Source: DB1 sp049323655 (GTDB taxonomy: Bacteria > Desulfobacterota > Desulfobulbia > Desulfobulbales > SURF-16). From it: 64,000 bases of DNA. The notes below the pieces were generated by a model. That model saw nothing but the letters and a program-made list of their open reading frames with translations, ran no database searches and had not been told where the DNA came from. The DNA lies in NCBI GenBank assembly GCA_049323655.1, contig JBMONO010000038.1, forward strand, positions 108,867 through 172,866, in the 5' to 3' direction. Both the position numbers and the translations under genes were made by a program. The stretch's first letter is position 1, and every line of letters starts with the position of its first letter. Positions 33,272-41,625 of this stretch are shown here, piece after piece.

Positions 33272-35089
33272 TCACTGCCCCGCCGGTTCGGCGAGCGGCA
33301 GGGTGATGACGAAGCGGGTCTTGCCGGCGGCGGTCTCGATGTCGATATTGCCGTGGTTGGTGTGGACAAAGCGGTTGACGATGTTAAGCCCGCGGCCGCG
33401 CACCGAGCCTTGCCGCATCTGGGCGAGCCGTTCCGCGCCGATCTCGCCGGAATTCTCGATGATGAGCGCGGCCGCGCCGTTGCGGCGGCCGACCCGCAGG
33501 CCGATCTCGCCGCCCTGGTCGGCCACCGCCGCCACCGCGTTGCCGAGCAGGTTGTCGAGGACCCGCTCCAGGGCGAAACGGGAACAGGAGACCAGCACGC
33601 CGTCCACCAGTTCCGGCGGCAGAAAGACGACATCGCGGAATTTCGATTCCCGCGCCATCTCCCGGCTGATGCGGAGCCGGGCCCGGGCCACCTCGGCAAG
33701 ATCCACCACCGTCTCCCGCCCTTCGCCGGTCATCGCCTGGGCCAGATCCTGCAAACGGCCGGCCTCCAGGGCCATGATGTCGAGATAGGATTCGAGCTTG
33801 CCCCGCACCCGCTCCAGATCATCACTCTCCAGCAGCTTGCGCGCCCGGTTGGCGAAGCCAGCCACCGCGATGGCCGGATTTCTGATGTCGTGGAGGACGT
33901 CGCCGAAAAATTCGAGGCGGGAGACCTTCATGATCTCCTTGCCGAAAAAGGTGAGCAGTTCGATCTCCTCGCTGGAAAAGAGATATTTCTGGTTGGTGGC
34001 GTAAAAGGCGAGCAGATGGCTGACCCGCTCGTCGACGCTCAACGGCACCAGCAGGATGGAATGGATCTGCTGCTCGGCGGTGAACTGCTGGAGCTTCTCG
34101 CTGAGCAGGGTGCTGTGCTGCGGGTCCTTGATCAGCACATAAGAGGAGGTGATGCGCTCGTGTTCGGTATCGCCCACCGGTCGTGTTTTATTGATCGCCG
34201 CATCGAAATAGGGGTGATGGGTGACGGTGAAGCTGTAACCGGGGTCGTGGTAGCAGCTGTCCTGAGGATAGGCGGCCTCCAGGTTGATGTAGAGCTGGTC
34301 CGGCGAGACGGCAAAGAGCGAGCAGTTGCGGACATCGAGGAGCTCGCGGATCTCCGGGACGAGCTGGACGAAAAGATCCTTGAGCCTGATCCCCTCCCGC
34401 CGGCTCAGCTTGACGAAGATTTTGTTGACAATGGTCTCCTTGCGCCGGTTCAGCTCTTCCAGGTCGAGGATCTTCTTTTTCGCCAGCACGAAACTGATCC
34501 GGCGGGAGAGCAGCTCGGCATGGGTGATCTCCAGCTGGTCGAAGCGGCGGTTGTCCTCCCGGTAATAGATCTGCAGCGAGCCGAGCAGCGTGTCGCCGGA
34601 GGCGGCGGGCAGCGGCATGAAAAGCGGCACGGCGAGCAGCGAGTTGAAGCCCCAGGCCCGGACGATCTCCTTGTTCTGATAAAGGGGATCGGCCATGATG
34701 CTCGGCACGGCGATGGAGCGGCGCTCCTGCACCACCAGGCCGGAGATGGTGTTTTGCACCGGGATGGCGGACATGCGGTCATAGTCGTCCACCCCGTAGG
34801 CGCCGAAGCTGACGAGCCGGAGGGAATCGGGATCGAAGAGGCGGATCGTCGCCGCATCGGCGGCCAGATTGGCGACGATCCGTTCCGCCGCGACCCGGAG
34901 AATCTCCCTGACCGACAGGCGGGGATCGATGGTCATGATCTCCTCGGTCTCCTGAATGATGGTGGAAAGAAACCATGTCTGATACTCCGACTCGACCGCG
35001 GCCAGCAGCTGCTGGAGTTGGGCGTCGGTCAGTTTGTCCTGCTGAAGAAGCGGGTGCCGACTGAAAAACTCTTCCAGTTTTCGTTGCAT
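33272..35089 (-). CDS. GAF-domain sensor histidine kinase
   Basis: A 605-residue soluble kinase with no membrane helix. Two GAF-type domains (about 55-195 and 215-375) are followed by a HisKA helix with FGDVLHDIRNPAIAVAGF (phospho-acceptor His in LHDIRN) and a HATPase domain with the N box LDNLLGNAVAAVADQGG and G boxes GRGLNIVNRF. The ligand is unknown. No response regulator is adjacent. Confidence 0.88.
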   Translation of the reverse strand: MQRKLEEFFSRHPLLQQDKLTDAQLQQLLAAVESEYQTWFLSTIIQETEEIMTIDPRLSVREILRVAAERIVANLAADAATIRLFDPDSLRLVSFGAYGVDDYDRMSAIPVQNTISGLVVQERRSIAVPSIMADPLYQNKEIVRAWGFNSLLAVPLFMPLPAASGDTLLGSLQIYYREDNRRFDQLEITHAELLSRRISFVLAKKKILDLEELNRRKETIVNKIFVKLSRREGIRLKDLFVQLVPEIRELLDVRNCSLFAVSPDQLYINLEAAYPQDSCYHDPGYSFTVTHHPYFDAAINKTRPVGDTEHERITSSYVLIKDPQHSTLLSEKLQQFTAEQQIHSILLVPLSVDERVSHLLAFYATNQKYLFSSEEIELLTFFGKEIMKVSRLEFFGDVLHDIRNPAIAVAGFANRARKLLESDDLERVRGKLESYLDIMALEAGRLQDLAQAMTGEGRETVVDLAEVARARLRISREMARESKFRDVVFLPPELVDGVLVSCSRFALERVLDNLLGNAVAAVADQGGEIGLRVGRRNGAAALIIENSGEIGAERLAQMRQGSVRGRGLNIVNRFVHTNHGNIDIETAAGKTRFVITLPLAEPAGQ

Positions 35090-35227
35090 GCAGTTCTCCC
35101 TGACAGAATATCCCCTTTCCCTTATCCTATACCAACAAACTGAAAAGAAACAGTTTTTCCGTGAAATTATTTTCGATTTGCCCCTCGGGCTTGACGTTGG
35201 CCGGGCCGGCCGCTAGAGTGTCGAGTC

Positions 35228-36580
35228 ATGAAGACACTCTCCCTCGTTGTCGGCCGCGACTGCGGGTTGACCGCCCCGCCTGCCGACCTGCTGGCCGCGC
35301 TGAAGAAAAGGCTGACCCTTATCAACCCCCAGTACCGGGATGCGGTCAAATACGCCCGCTGGATCGGCAAGAATCTCAAAAAGGAGCTGCACTTCTTCAC
35401 GATCAGCGGCGCGGATATCCGCTTTCCGCGCGGCTTCGCCAACCAGGCGGTGCTGCTCTGCCGCCAGCACGGCTGCACGGTGGAGATCATCGACCAGCGC
35501 CGCACCCTGCCGCCTGTTGTCCTCACCTTCCGGGGAACCCTGCGACCTTACCAGGAGGCGGCCTGCAAGGCCATGCTCGCCCGTGATTTCGGGGTGCTGG
35601 AGGCTGCCACCGGCAGCGGCAAGACGGTGATGGCCGCAGCCATCATCGCCGGCCGCGGCCAGCCGGCCCTGATCCTCGTCCACACCAAGGAACTGCTTTA
35701 CCAGTGGCGGGAACGGATCGAACACTTCCTTGGCCTCAGTCCGGGGCTGATCGGCGACGGCTCCTGCGCAATCGAACCGGTGACGGTGGGGCTCATCCAC
35801 TCGGTGCGCAAACGGCTGACCGAACTGCCGGGTCGCTTCGGCCACATCATCGTTGACGAGGCGCACCGCACCCCGAGTTCGATGTTCACCGAGATCATCA
35901 CCCACTTCGACTGCCGCTTCATGCTGGGGCTGACCGCCACCCCCTTCCGCCGCGACGGCCTGACCGAGCTGATCGGCTGGCACATCGGCGACCTCGTCCA
36001 CCGCGTCTCCGGCCGGGAGCTGGACCGGCACGGCGCGGTGCTGAAACCGACCATCATCGTGCGGCCCACCGCCTTCACCTTCACCTACCGCCGCAACTAC
36101 CAGGATCTGATGGCGGCGCTGACCAGCGATCCGGCCCGCAACGCCCTGCTCGCCGCTGATATCGCCGGCGAGGCGACGGCTGAGTCCGGCACCCTGCTGG
36201 TCGTCTCCGACCGGGTCGCCCACTGTGAAACCCTCTGCCGCCTGCTTGCCGAAAAAGGGATAGAGCCGGTGCTGCTCACCGGCAGGATGTCGGGGGAAGA
36301 ACGGGCCGATATTGTCCGCCGCGTTCAACAGGGCGAGGTGCGGGTGCTGGTGGCGACCATCCAGCTTATCGGCGAGGGCTTCGACTGCCCCGGTCTGACC
36401 AGCCTCTTTCTCTGCACGCCGATCAAGTTCGAGGGCCGGCTGACCCAGGTCATCGGCCGCATCCTGCGGCCGGCGGCGGGCAAACAGCCCAAGGTCTTCG
36501 ATTATCTCGATCCGGTCGGGGTGCTGGAGGCCTCGGCCCGAAGCCGCCGGCGCACCTACGAACAAAGCATGGCAAGCTGA
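35228..36580 (+). CDS. Superfamily 2 DEAH helicase (XPB/ComF-like)
   Basis: A 450-residue SF2 helicase. After an N-terminal domain of about 100 residues comes RPYQEAACKAM (Q-like motif), Walker A EAATGSGKTVMA, DEAH box IIVDEAHRTPSS, motif III LTATPFRRDG, and the C-terminal motifs VLVATIQLIGEGFD and QVIGRILRP. It is six bases upstream of hrpB and probably cotranscribed. It is transcribed away from the kinase gene. Role likely in DNA repair or RNA handling; not assignable further. Confidence 0.88.
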   Translation: MKTLSLVVGRDCGLTAPPADLLAALKKRLTLINPQYRDAVKYARWIGKNLKKELHFFTISGADIRFPRGFANQAVLLCRQHGCTVEIIDQRRTLPPVVLTFRGTLRPYQEAACKAMLARDFGVLEAATGSGKTVMAAAIIAGRGQPALILVHTKELLYQWRERIEHFLGLSPGLIGDGSCAIEPVTVGLIHSVRKRLTELPGRFGHIIVDEAHRTPSSMFTEIITHFDCRFMLGLTATPFRRDGLTELIGWHIGDLVHRVSGRELDRHGAVLKPTIIVRPTAFTFTYRRNYQDLMAALTSDPARNALLAADIAGEATAESGTLLVVSDRVAHCETLCRLLAEKGIEPVLLTGRMSGEERADIVRRVQQGEVRVLVATIQLIGEGFDCPGLTSLFLCTPIKFEGRLTQVIGRILRPAAGKQPKVFDYLDPVGVLEASARSRRRTYEQSMAS

Positions 36581-36586
36581 TCAGCG

Positions 36587-39121
36587 ATGCTTCCCACCCC
36601 CTTGCCCGCCCCCATTGCCGCCCTCGCCATCCATGCCGGCCTCGCCGAGATCCGCCAGGCCCTGCGCCACGGTTCGGCGGTGCTCTGCGCCCCGCCCGGT
36701 TCGGGCAAGACCACCGGCGTGCCGCTCGCCCTGCTCGACGAAGGCTGGCTCCTTGGCAAAAAAATCATCATGCTCGAACCGCGACGGCTGGCGGCCCGGG
36801 CCGCGGCAACGCGGATGAGTGCGCTGCTTGGCGAGCAGATCGGCGCCACGGTGGGCTACGCCATCCGCTTCGAGCGGCTGGTGTCGCGCCAAACCCGCAT
36901 CGAGGTAGTGACCGAGGGTATTCTCACCCGCCGCATCCAAGCCGATCCGGAGCTCGCCGGCGTCGGCCTTGTCATCTTCGACGAATTCCACGAACGCTCC
37001 CTGCACGCCGATCTGGCCCTGGCCCTCTGCCTCGACCTCTGCGCCATCCGCGATGATTTGCGCCTGCTCGTCATGTCCGCCACCCTTGATGCCGCCCCCA
37101 TTGCCGAGCTGCTCGGCGGGGCGCCGGTGATCAGCGGCCAGGGGAAAAGTTTCCCGGTGGAGATCGCCTATCTCGACCGGGAGGCAACCGGCACCATCGT
37201 TGAAACCACCGTGCGCGGCATCAACCGGATTCTGACGGAAAAGGAGGGCGACATCCTCGCCTTTCTGCCCGGCGCAGGCGAGATCCGCCGCGCCTATGAC
37301 CTGCTCCGGCAATCGACGGGCGCGCCGATCGTCATCGCTCCCCTTTTCGGCAACCTGAGCCGCGAAGAGCAGGATCAGGCCCTGCTGCCGGACCGCCGCG
37401 GCCGACGCCGGGTGGTGCTGGCCACCGCGATCGCCGAAACGAGCCTCACCATCGAAGGCATTGTCAACGTGGTGGACAGCGGCTGGTCGCGGTTGCCCCG
37501 CTTTCGGCCGGCAAGCGGTTTGAGCGGGCTCGACACGGTGCGGGTCTCCCGGGCTGCGGCCCGCCAGCGGGCCGGCCGGGCCGGCCGATTGGGACCGGGC
37601 TTCTGCCTGCGGCTGTGGACCCGCCACCAGCATGAGGGACTGGTGAACTTTCACCCACCGGAGATCCGCGCCGCCGATCTCGCCTCCCTGGTGCTGGAGC
37701 TTGCCCTCTGGGGGGTGACGGACCCGCACGCCCTGCGCTGGCTCGATCCGCCGCCGGAGCCGGCCCTGGCCGCGGCCCGCGATCTGCTCCGCGCCCTCGC
37801 CGCCCTGGACAGCCACCACCGCATCACCGCCCTTGGCCGGCAACTGGCGGCCCTGCCGCTTTATCCACGTCTGGCCGCCATGCTGATCGCGGCAACGACC
37901 ATGGGCCTGGGCGCGCTGGCCGCCGATCTCGCCGCATTGCTCGGCGAACGGGACATCCTGGCCGGCGAAAGGGTGGCCAGGGGCGCCGATATCGGCCACC
38001 GGCTGGAGACGATAAACCGTTTCCGCCATGGCGAGGTGCGGGAGTTGCAGGAAAGGGGGGTGGACGTCGATCTCTGTCGCCGGGTGGAACGGGTGGCCGC
38101 TGAGTACCGCCGGCTGCTGAACATTGCCCAAGGGAAAAAAGAGGATGCGGACAAAGCCGGGCTGCTGCTGGCCCTTGCCTATCCGGATCGCATCGCCAAA
38201 CTGCGGCCGGGGAGTCGCGAACGCTATCTGCTTTCCGGCGGCCGGGGGGCGGTGCTGCCCTCTCACGACCCGCTCGCCGGCACGCCTTGGCTGGTCGCGG
38301 CCGAGCTCGATGCCGGGGCGCGGGAGGGCCGGATCTTCGTCGCCGCCCCCCTTGCCATCGATGAACTGCGGGCGGCCCGGCCGGATCTCTTTTCCTGGCG
38401 GGAATCAACGGCCTGGGACGAGGCTGGCGAACGGGTCACCGCCCTGCGCCGGGAGATGCTCGGCGAACTGGTCCTCCGCGAGGAACCGCTGTCCCGGCCC
38501 GACCCGGACGCCACCCTGACCGCCATGCTGACCGGCATCCAGCGGCTGGGCCTTGCCTGCCTGCCCTGGAGCCGCGAGGCGCGCCGCCTCCAGGCCCGCA
38601 TCTGCTGCCTGCGCCACTGGCAGCCGGAGGGCAACTGGCCGGCCACTGACGACGCCGCCCTTGCCGCGGATCTCGCCTGGATCCGGCCGTATCTAACCGG
38701 CATCACCCGGCGCGACCAGCTCCGGCAGCTCGATCTGACCCGCATCCTCCGGGACCGGCTCGACTGGCGGCAGCAGCAGGAACTCGACGCCGCCGCACCG
38801 GAGAAGATCGAGGTGGCGAGCGGCTCACGTATCCTCCTCGATTACCGCCCCGGCGAGGTGCCGGTGCTGGCGGTCCGCCTGCAGGAGCTGTTTGGCCAGA
38901 CCGAAACACCGACGGTCTGCCATGGCCGGGTCACGGTGCTGCTGCACCTCCTCTCCCCGGCCCAGCGGCCGATCCAGGTGACCAGTGACCTGGCCGGCTT
39001 CTGGCAGCGCGCCTATCCGGAGGTGAAAAAGGAGCTCAAGGGCCGCTACCCGAAGCACGTCTGGCCGGACGATCCACTGGCCGCCCGGCCCACCAGCCGG
39101 GCCCAGCCGCGCAAACGATGA
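36587..39121 (+). CDS. hrpB: ATP-dependent helicase HrpB
   Basis: An 844-residue DEAH/RHA-type helicase. Motifs: Walker A APPGSGKTTGVPLALL, LEPRRLAARAAA, the DEFH box VIFDEFHERSLHADL, SATLD, then ATAIAETSLTIEGIVNVVDS and QRAGRAGR. The C-terminal HA2 and HrpB-specific region (YPEVKKELKGRYPKHVWPDD) closes it. Length and ending are normal. The gene ends nine bases from the convergent DUF6765 gene. Confidence 0.95.
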   Translation: MLPTPLPAPIAALAIHAGLAEIRQALRHGSAVLCAPPGSGKTTGVPLALLDEGWLLGKKIIMLEPRRLAARAAATRMSALLGEQIGATVGYAIRFERLVSRQTRIEVVTEGILTRRIQADPELAGVGLVIFDEFHERSLHADLALALCLDLCAIRDDLRLLVMSATLDAAPIAELLGGAPVISGQGKSFPVEIAYLDREATGTIVETTVRGINRILTEKEGDILAFLPGAGEIRRAYDLLRQSTGAPIVIAPLFGNLSREEQDQALLPDRRGRRRVVLATAIAETSLTIEGIVNVVDSGWSRLPRFRPASGLSGLDTVRVSRAAARQRAGRAGRLGPGFCLRLWTRHQHEGLVNFHPPEIRAADLASLVLELALWGVTDPHALRWLDPPPEPALAAARDLLRALAALDSHHRITALGRQLAALPLYPRLAAMLIAATTMGLGALAADLAALLGERDILAGERVARGADIGHRLETINRFRHGEVRELQERGVDVDLCRRVERVAAEYRRLLNIAQGKKEDADKAGLLLALAYPDRIAKLRPGSRERYLLSGGRGAVLPSHDPLAGTPWLVAAELDAGAREGRIFVAAPLAIDELRAARPDLFSWRESTAWDEAGERVTALRREMLGELVLREEPLSRPDPDATLTAMLTGIQRLGLACLPWSREARRLQARICCLRHWQPEGNWPATDDAALAADLAWIRPYLTGITRRDQLRQLDLTRILRDRLDWRQQQELDAAAPEKIEVASGSRILLDYRPGEVPVLAVRLQELFGQTETPTVCHGRVTVLLHLLSPAQRPIQVTSDLAGFWQRAYPEVKKELKGRYPKHVWPDDPLAARPTSRAQPRKR

Positions 39122-39130
39122 TTTTTTTGG

Positions 39131-40195
39131 TCAGCCGGCGCAGATCCCATACTCCGGCAGCAGCTCGTTGATGACATAGACGACGTGGGCCTTGACCGCG
39201 TCGTGAAAGAGCTTCCAGTCGCTTTTCAGAAAGGATTTCCGATAGGGATAGCGAGGGATGACGTTGCTGGTGCCGAGCGCCTTTTCCTTCCAGGAGCCCC
39301 GCCCTTTGTCGACATAACCGACATCCTTGTCCGGTCCGAAGGAAAAGGCGCCGGCGCTGATCGCGGCCAACCATTCCTGATGGCGCTTTTCGCCCTTTTT
39401 CTCCTTGATCGAGGCAAACAGCTCGCGCATCCGTTTTTTGTCATCGGCCGGCAGGCCCGGCACCTTCCGCTCTGGGTCGCCGGCGGCAAAGCGCTGCATG
39501 GCCTTGCACATCTCATCGGCCGCCGCGCAGAACAGCTCGGTGTTGTCGCGCCGGACCTGGAGCCCGGCGCCGTTGGTATATTCCCAGCTCAGAAAGGGCA
39601 TGTCCGGCAGCACATTGACCCGGGCATGGCCGAGCGGCGGCAGGGTATCGTCGAGCAGGTCCATCAGTTTCAAGCCGGTCCGGCTGAAGACGCCCGATTG
39701 GCCGGTGTCTTCGGCGTCCTCCACCTCGTTGATCGTGTCCTCCACCCCGGCAAACTGCTGATGCGCCCAGGTATCGGCCAGCACATGCATGGTGATGCCG
39801 AGCCGATGCAGGCTGCAGGGCCGCCCCTTGACCCGAATGGCCTCCCGCACCATCTCGCCGGCAATGGGGTTGTCATCGCCGGACCGGCAGACGATCTTTT
39901 CGATAAAGGACAGATCCGGGTTGTCGGCGGCGCTGCCGCCGCCGTTGCCGGGCAAAAAATGAAAGGGAATCCAGACGAGATGATTGTTCAGCTCGATGGA
40001 GTTGCGCGGATCGAGGGTCTTATGGGCCGAACTCAGCCGGTGATAAAGCGCCTTGTTGGTAAAGTGAACCACCCCGCTGCTGGTGGCGTCATCGACATAC
40101 TGGGCGGCATGGGCGACAATGGCCGCGTTTTTTTCGGTAAACCCGGCGAGCCGGGCGGCGACATAGGTGGTGGCATGATGGAAATCGATCTGCAT
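39131..40195 (-). CDS. DUF6765 family protein
   Basis: A 354-residue protein with a His/Asp-rich start (MQIDFHHATTYVAARLAGF, HAAQYVDDATSSG) and LHRLGITMHVLADTWAHQQF. The HVLAD.WAH pattern recalls metal-binding helices of zinc-dependent phospholipase C-like folds. No signal peptide is visible. It is 48 bases downstream of the activase gene and may be the last gene of the glycyl-radical operon. Function unknown. Confidence 0.7.
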   Translation of the reverse strand: MQIDFHHATTYVAARLAGFTEKNAAIVAHAAQYVDDATSSGVVHFTNKALYHRLSSAHKTLDPRNSIELNNHLVWIPFHFLPGNGGGSAADNPDLSFIEKIVCRSGDDNPIAGEMVREAIRVKGRPCSLHRLGITMHVLADTWAHQQFAGVEDTINEVEDAEDTGQSGVFSRTGLKLMDLLDDTLPPLGHARVNVLPDMPFLSWEYTNGAGLQVRRDNTELFCAAADEMCKAMQRFAAGDPERKVPGLPADDKKRMRELFASIKEKKGEKRHQEWLAAISAGAFSFGPDKDVGYVDKGRGSWKEKALGTSNVIPRYPYRKSFLKSDWKLFHDAVKAHVVYVINELLPEYGICAG

Positions 40196-40243
40196 GGGCT
40201 CTCCTCCTGTTCAGTTGACAGCAATCCCTCGTCATCTCCTCGT

Positions 40244-41134
40244 TCAAACCTGCTGAAACTCCGTGAAACAGCGCCGCCACTGGTCAGCCTCGGCCCGGCT
40301 CATAGGCCGCTCCGGCAAGGCAAAGCACGGCTGGCGGCCGATGGCGCCGGCCTTTGCCAAACCAAAGGGATGATACGGCAACAGGGTGCATTTCGTCACC
40401 CCGCACCGTTTCATCACCGCCGCCAGACCGGCCAGATTCTCCTGTTCCGCGGTGAAACCGGGGATAAGGGGAATGCGGACGATGACCTCGTGGCCGGAGC
40501 TCACCGCTTTCGCCAGATTGGCGAAAATGATTTCGTTGCCCTGACCGGTCAGCTCGGCATGGCGACGGCCATCGGCAATTTTGAGATCAATGAGCAGCAG
40601 ATCACACCAGGGCAGCAGCCGTGAGGCAAAGTCCGTCCAGGGAAAAAATCCACAGGTCTCGATGGCGGTGTGCACCCCCTGCCTGTGCAACCGTTCAAGC
40701 AGGGCGCCGGCAAAGACCATCTGCGCGGTCGGCTCGCCGCCGGAGAGGGTCACCCCGCCGTTGGAGACCTGCCAGTAGAGGCGGTCACGCAGCAGCTCGT
40801 CAACCAAATCGCGCAAATCATAGCTCCGGCCAACCGGCGCCAGCGCCCTGGTCGGGCAGACGGTGGCGCAGTCGCCGCAGACGGTGCAGCGCCGCCGGTC
40901 AACCTCGATGGCCGGGGTCAGGGTCAGGGCCTGCTGCGGACAGGCGGCAAGGCAGTCGCCGCAGCCGAGGCAACGGGCCGGATACAGGGCAAGTTCCGGC
41001 GCGGGGGCGATAAACTCCGGATTATGGCACCAGGGGCAGGCCAGCGGACAGCCCTTGAAAAAGACCAGCGAGCGGATGCCCGGCCCGTCGCCGGTGCGGT
41101 GCCGGCCGATGTCGCCGATCAACCCCGGCTTCAC
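40244..41134 (-). CDS. Glycyl-radical enzyme activating enzyme (radical SAM)
   Basis: A 296-residue PFL-activase-like radical SAM enzyme. The SAM cluster motif CPLACPWC is at 29-36 (C29, C33, C36). Two extra 4Fe-4S sets follow (CLGCGDCLAACP, CTVCGDCATVCP), the layout of activases for the non-PFL glycyl-radical enzymes. GGVTLSGGEPTAQ is the GGE motif. It abstracts H from the partner enzyme glycine, here Gly784 of the 41626-44085 product. It overlaps the SCP2-like gene by four bases. Confidence 0.93.
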   Translation of the reverse strand: MKPGLIGDIGRHRTGDGPGIRSLVFFKGCPLACPWCHNPEFIAPAPELALYPARCLGCGDCLAACPQQALTLTPAIEVDRRRCTVCGDCATVCPTRALAPVGRSYDLRDLVDELLRDRLYWQVSNGGVTLSGGEPTAQMVFAGALLERLHRQGVHTAIETCGFFPWTDFASRLLPWCDLLLIDLKIADGRRHAELTGQGNEIIFANLAKAVSSGHEVIVRIPLIPGFTAEQENLAGLAAVMKRCGVTKCTLLPYHPFGLAKAGAIGRQPCFALPERPMSRAEADQWRRCFTEFQQV

Positions 41135-41571
41135 GGCCCTGTCAGCAGCAGTTGCAGTTTTTTCGCCATATAGCCGAATTTATAGAGATAGTTGAGATTG
41201 CCGCTGGTGCTGACGTCGTTGCGCAGCATGGATCCCAGGATATCCTGGCGCGGCGCCAGGAGAAAATCAAGCAGGGCGCGGCCGTTGCGGAAGGTGACGG
41301 TGACATGGGGATTGGCGATCATTTTTTCCTTGACCTCCATTTTCCCGTCCTTGAAGATGGCGGCCATGGTCACCTGGCCGTCGGCGCTGCAAAACTGGTA
41401 GCGGCCAACAAACCCCTTGATGTTGGCCCGGTATTGCGGGTTGACGAGAAAGACGACGCTCATCAGGTTGAGCAGGATCTGCAAAAACTCCTCGGCTGTC
41501 TCGGAGGCTATGCACTGCCGAAAGCGCACGCTGAGGTCGCTGCTCATCTCGGTCATGATGTTCTTTTCCAT
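41131..41571 (-). CDS. SCP2 sterol-binding-like small protein
   Basis: A 146-residue protein resembling the SCP2 lipid-binding fold, with VTMAAIFKDGKMEVKEKMIA, VTVTFRNGRALLDFLLAPRQ and the closing NLNYLYKFGYMAKKLQLLL. It lies between the glycyl-radical enzyme and its activase, overlapping the latter by four bases. A hydrophobic substrate or product carrier role is plausible but is inference. Confidence 0.75.
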   Translation of the reverse strand: MEKNIMTEMSSDLSVRFRQCIASETAEEFLQILLNLMSVVFLVNPQYRANIKGFVGRYQFCSADGQVTMAAIFKDGKMEVKEKMIANPHVTVTFRNGRALLDFLLAPRQDILGSMLRNDVSTSGNLNYLYKFGYMAKKLQLLLTGP

Positions 41572-41625
41572 AATGGCACCCTTGCCTGCCCTACGTTGCT
41601 CTGTTTCGTCCCGTGGCCGCCGCTG

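Noticed and set aside
35213..36565. A 450-codon frame antisense to the SF2 helicase, and a 561-codon frame antisense to hrpB (36581-38266)
   Set aside because: Low-complexity, Gln/Gly/Arg-rich products typical of antisense shadows in high-GC DNA; the plus strand has all helicase motifs.
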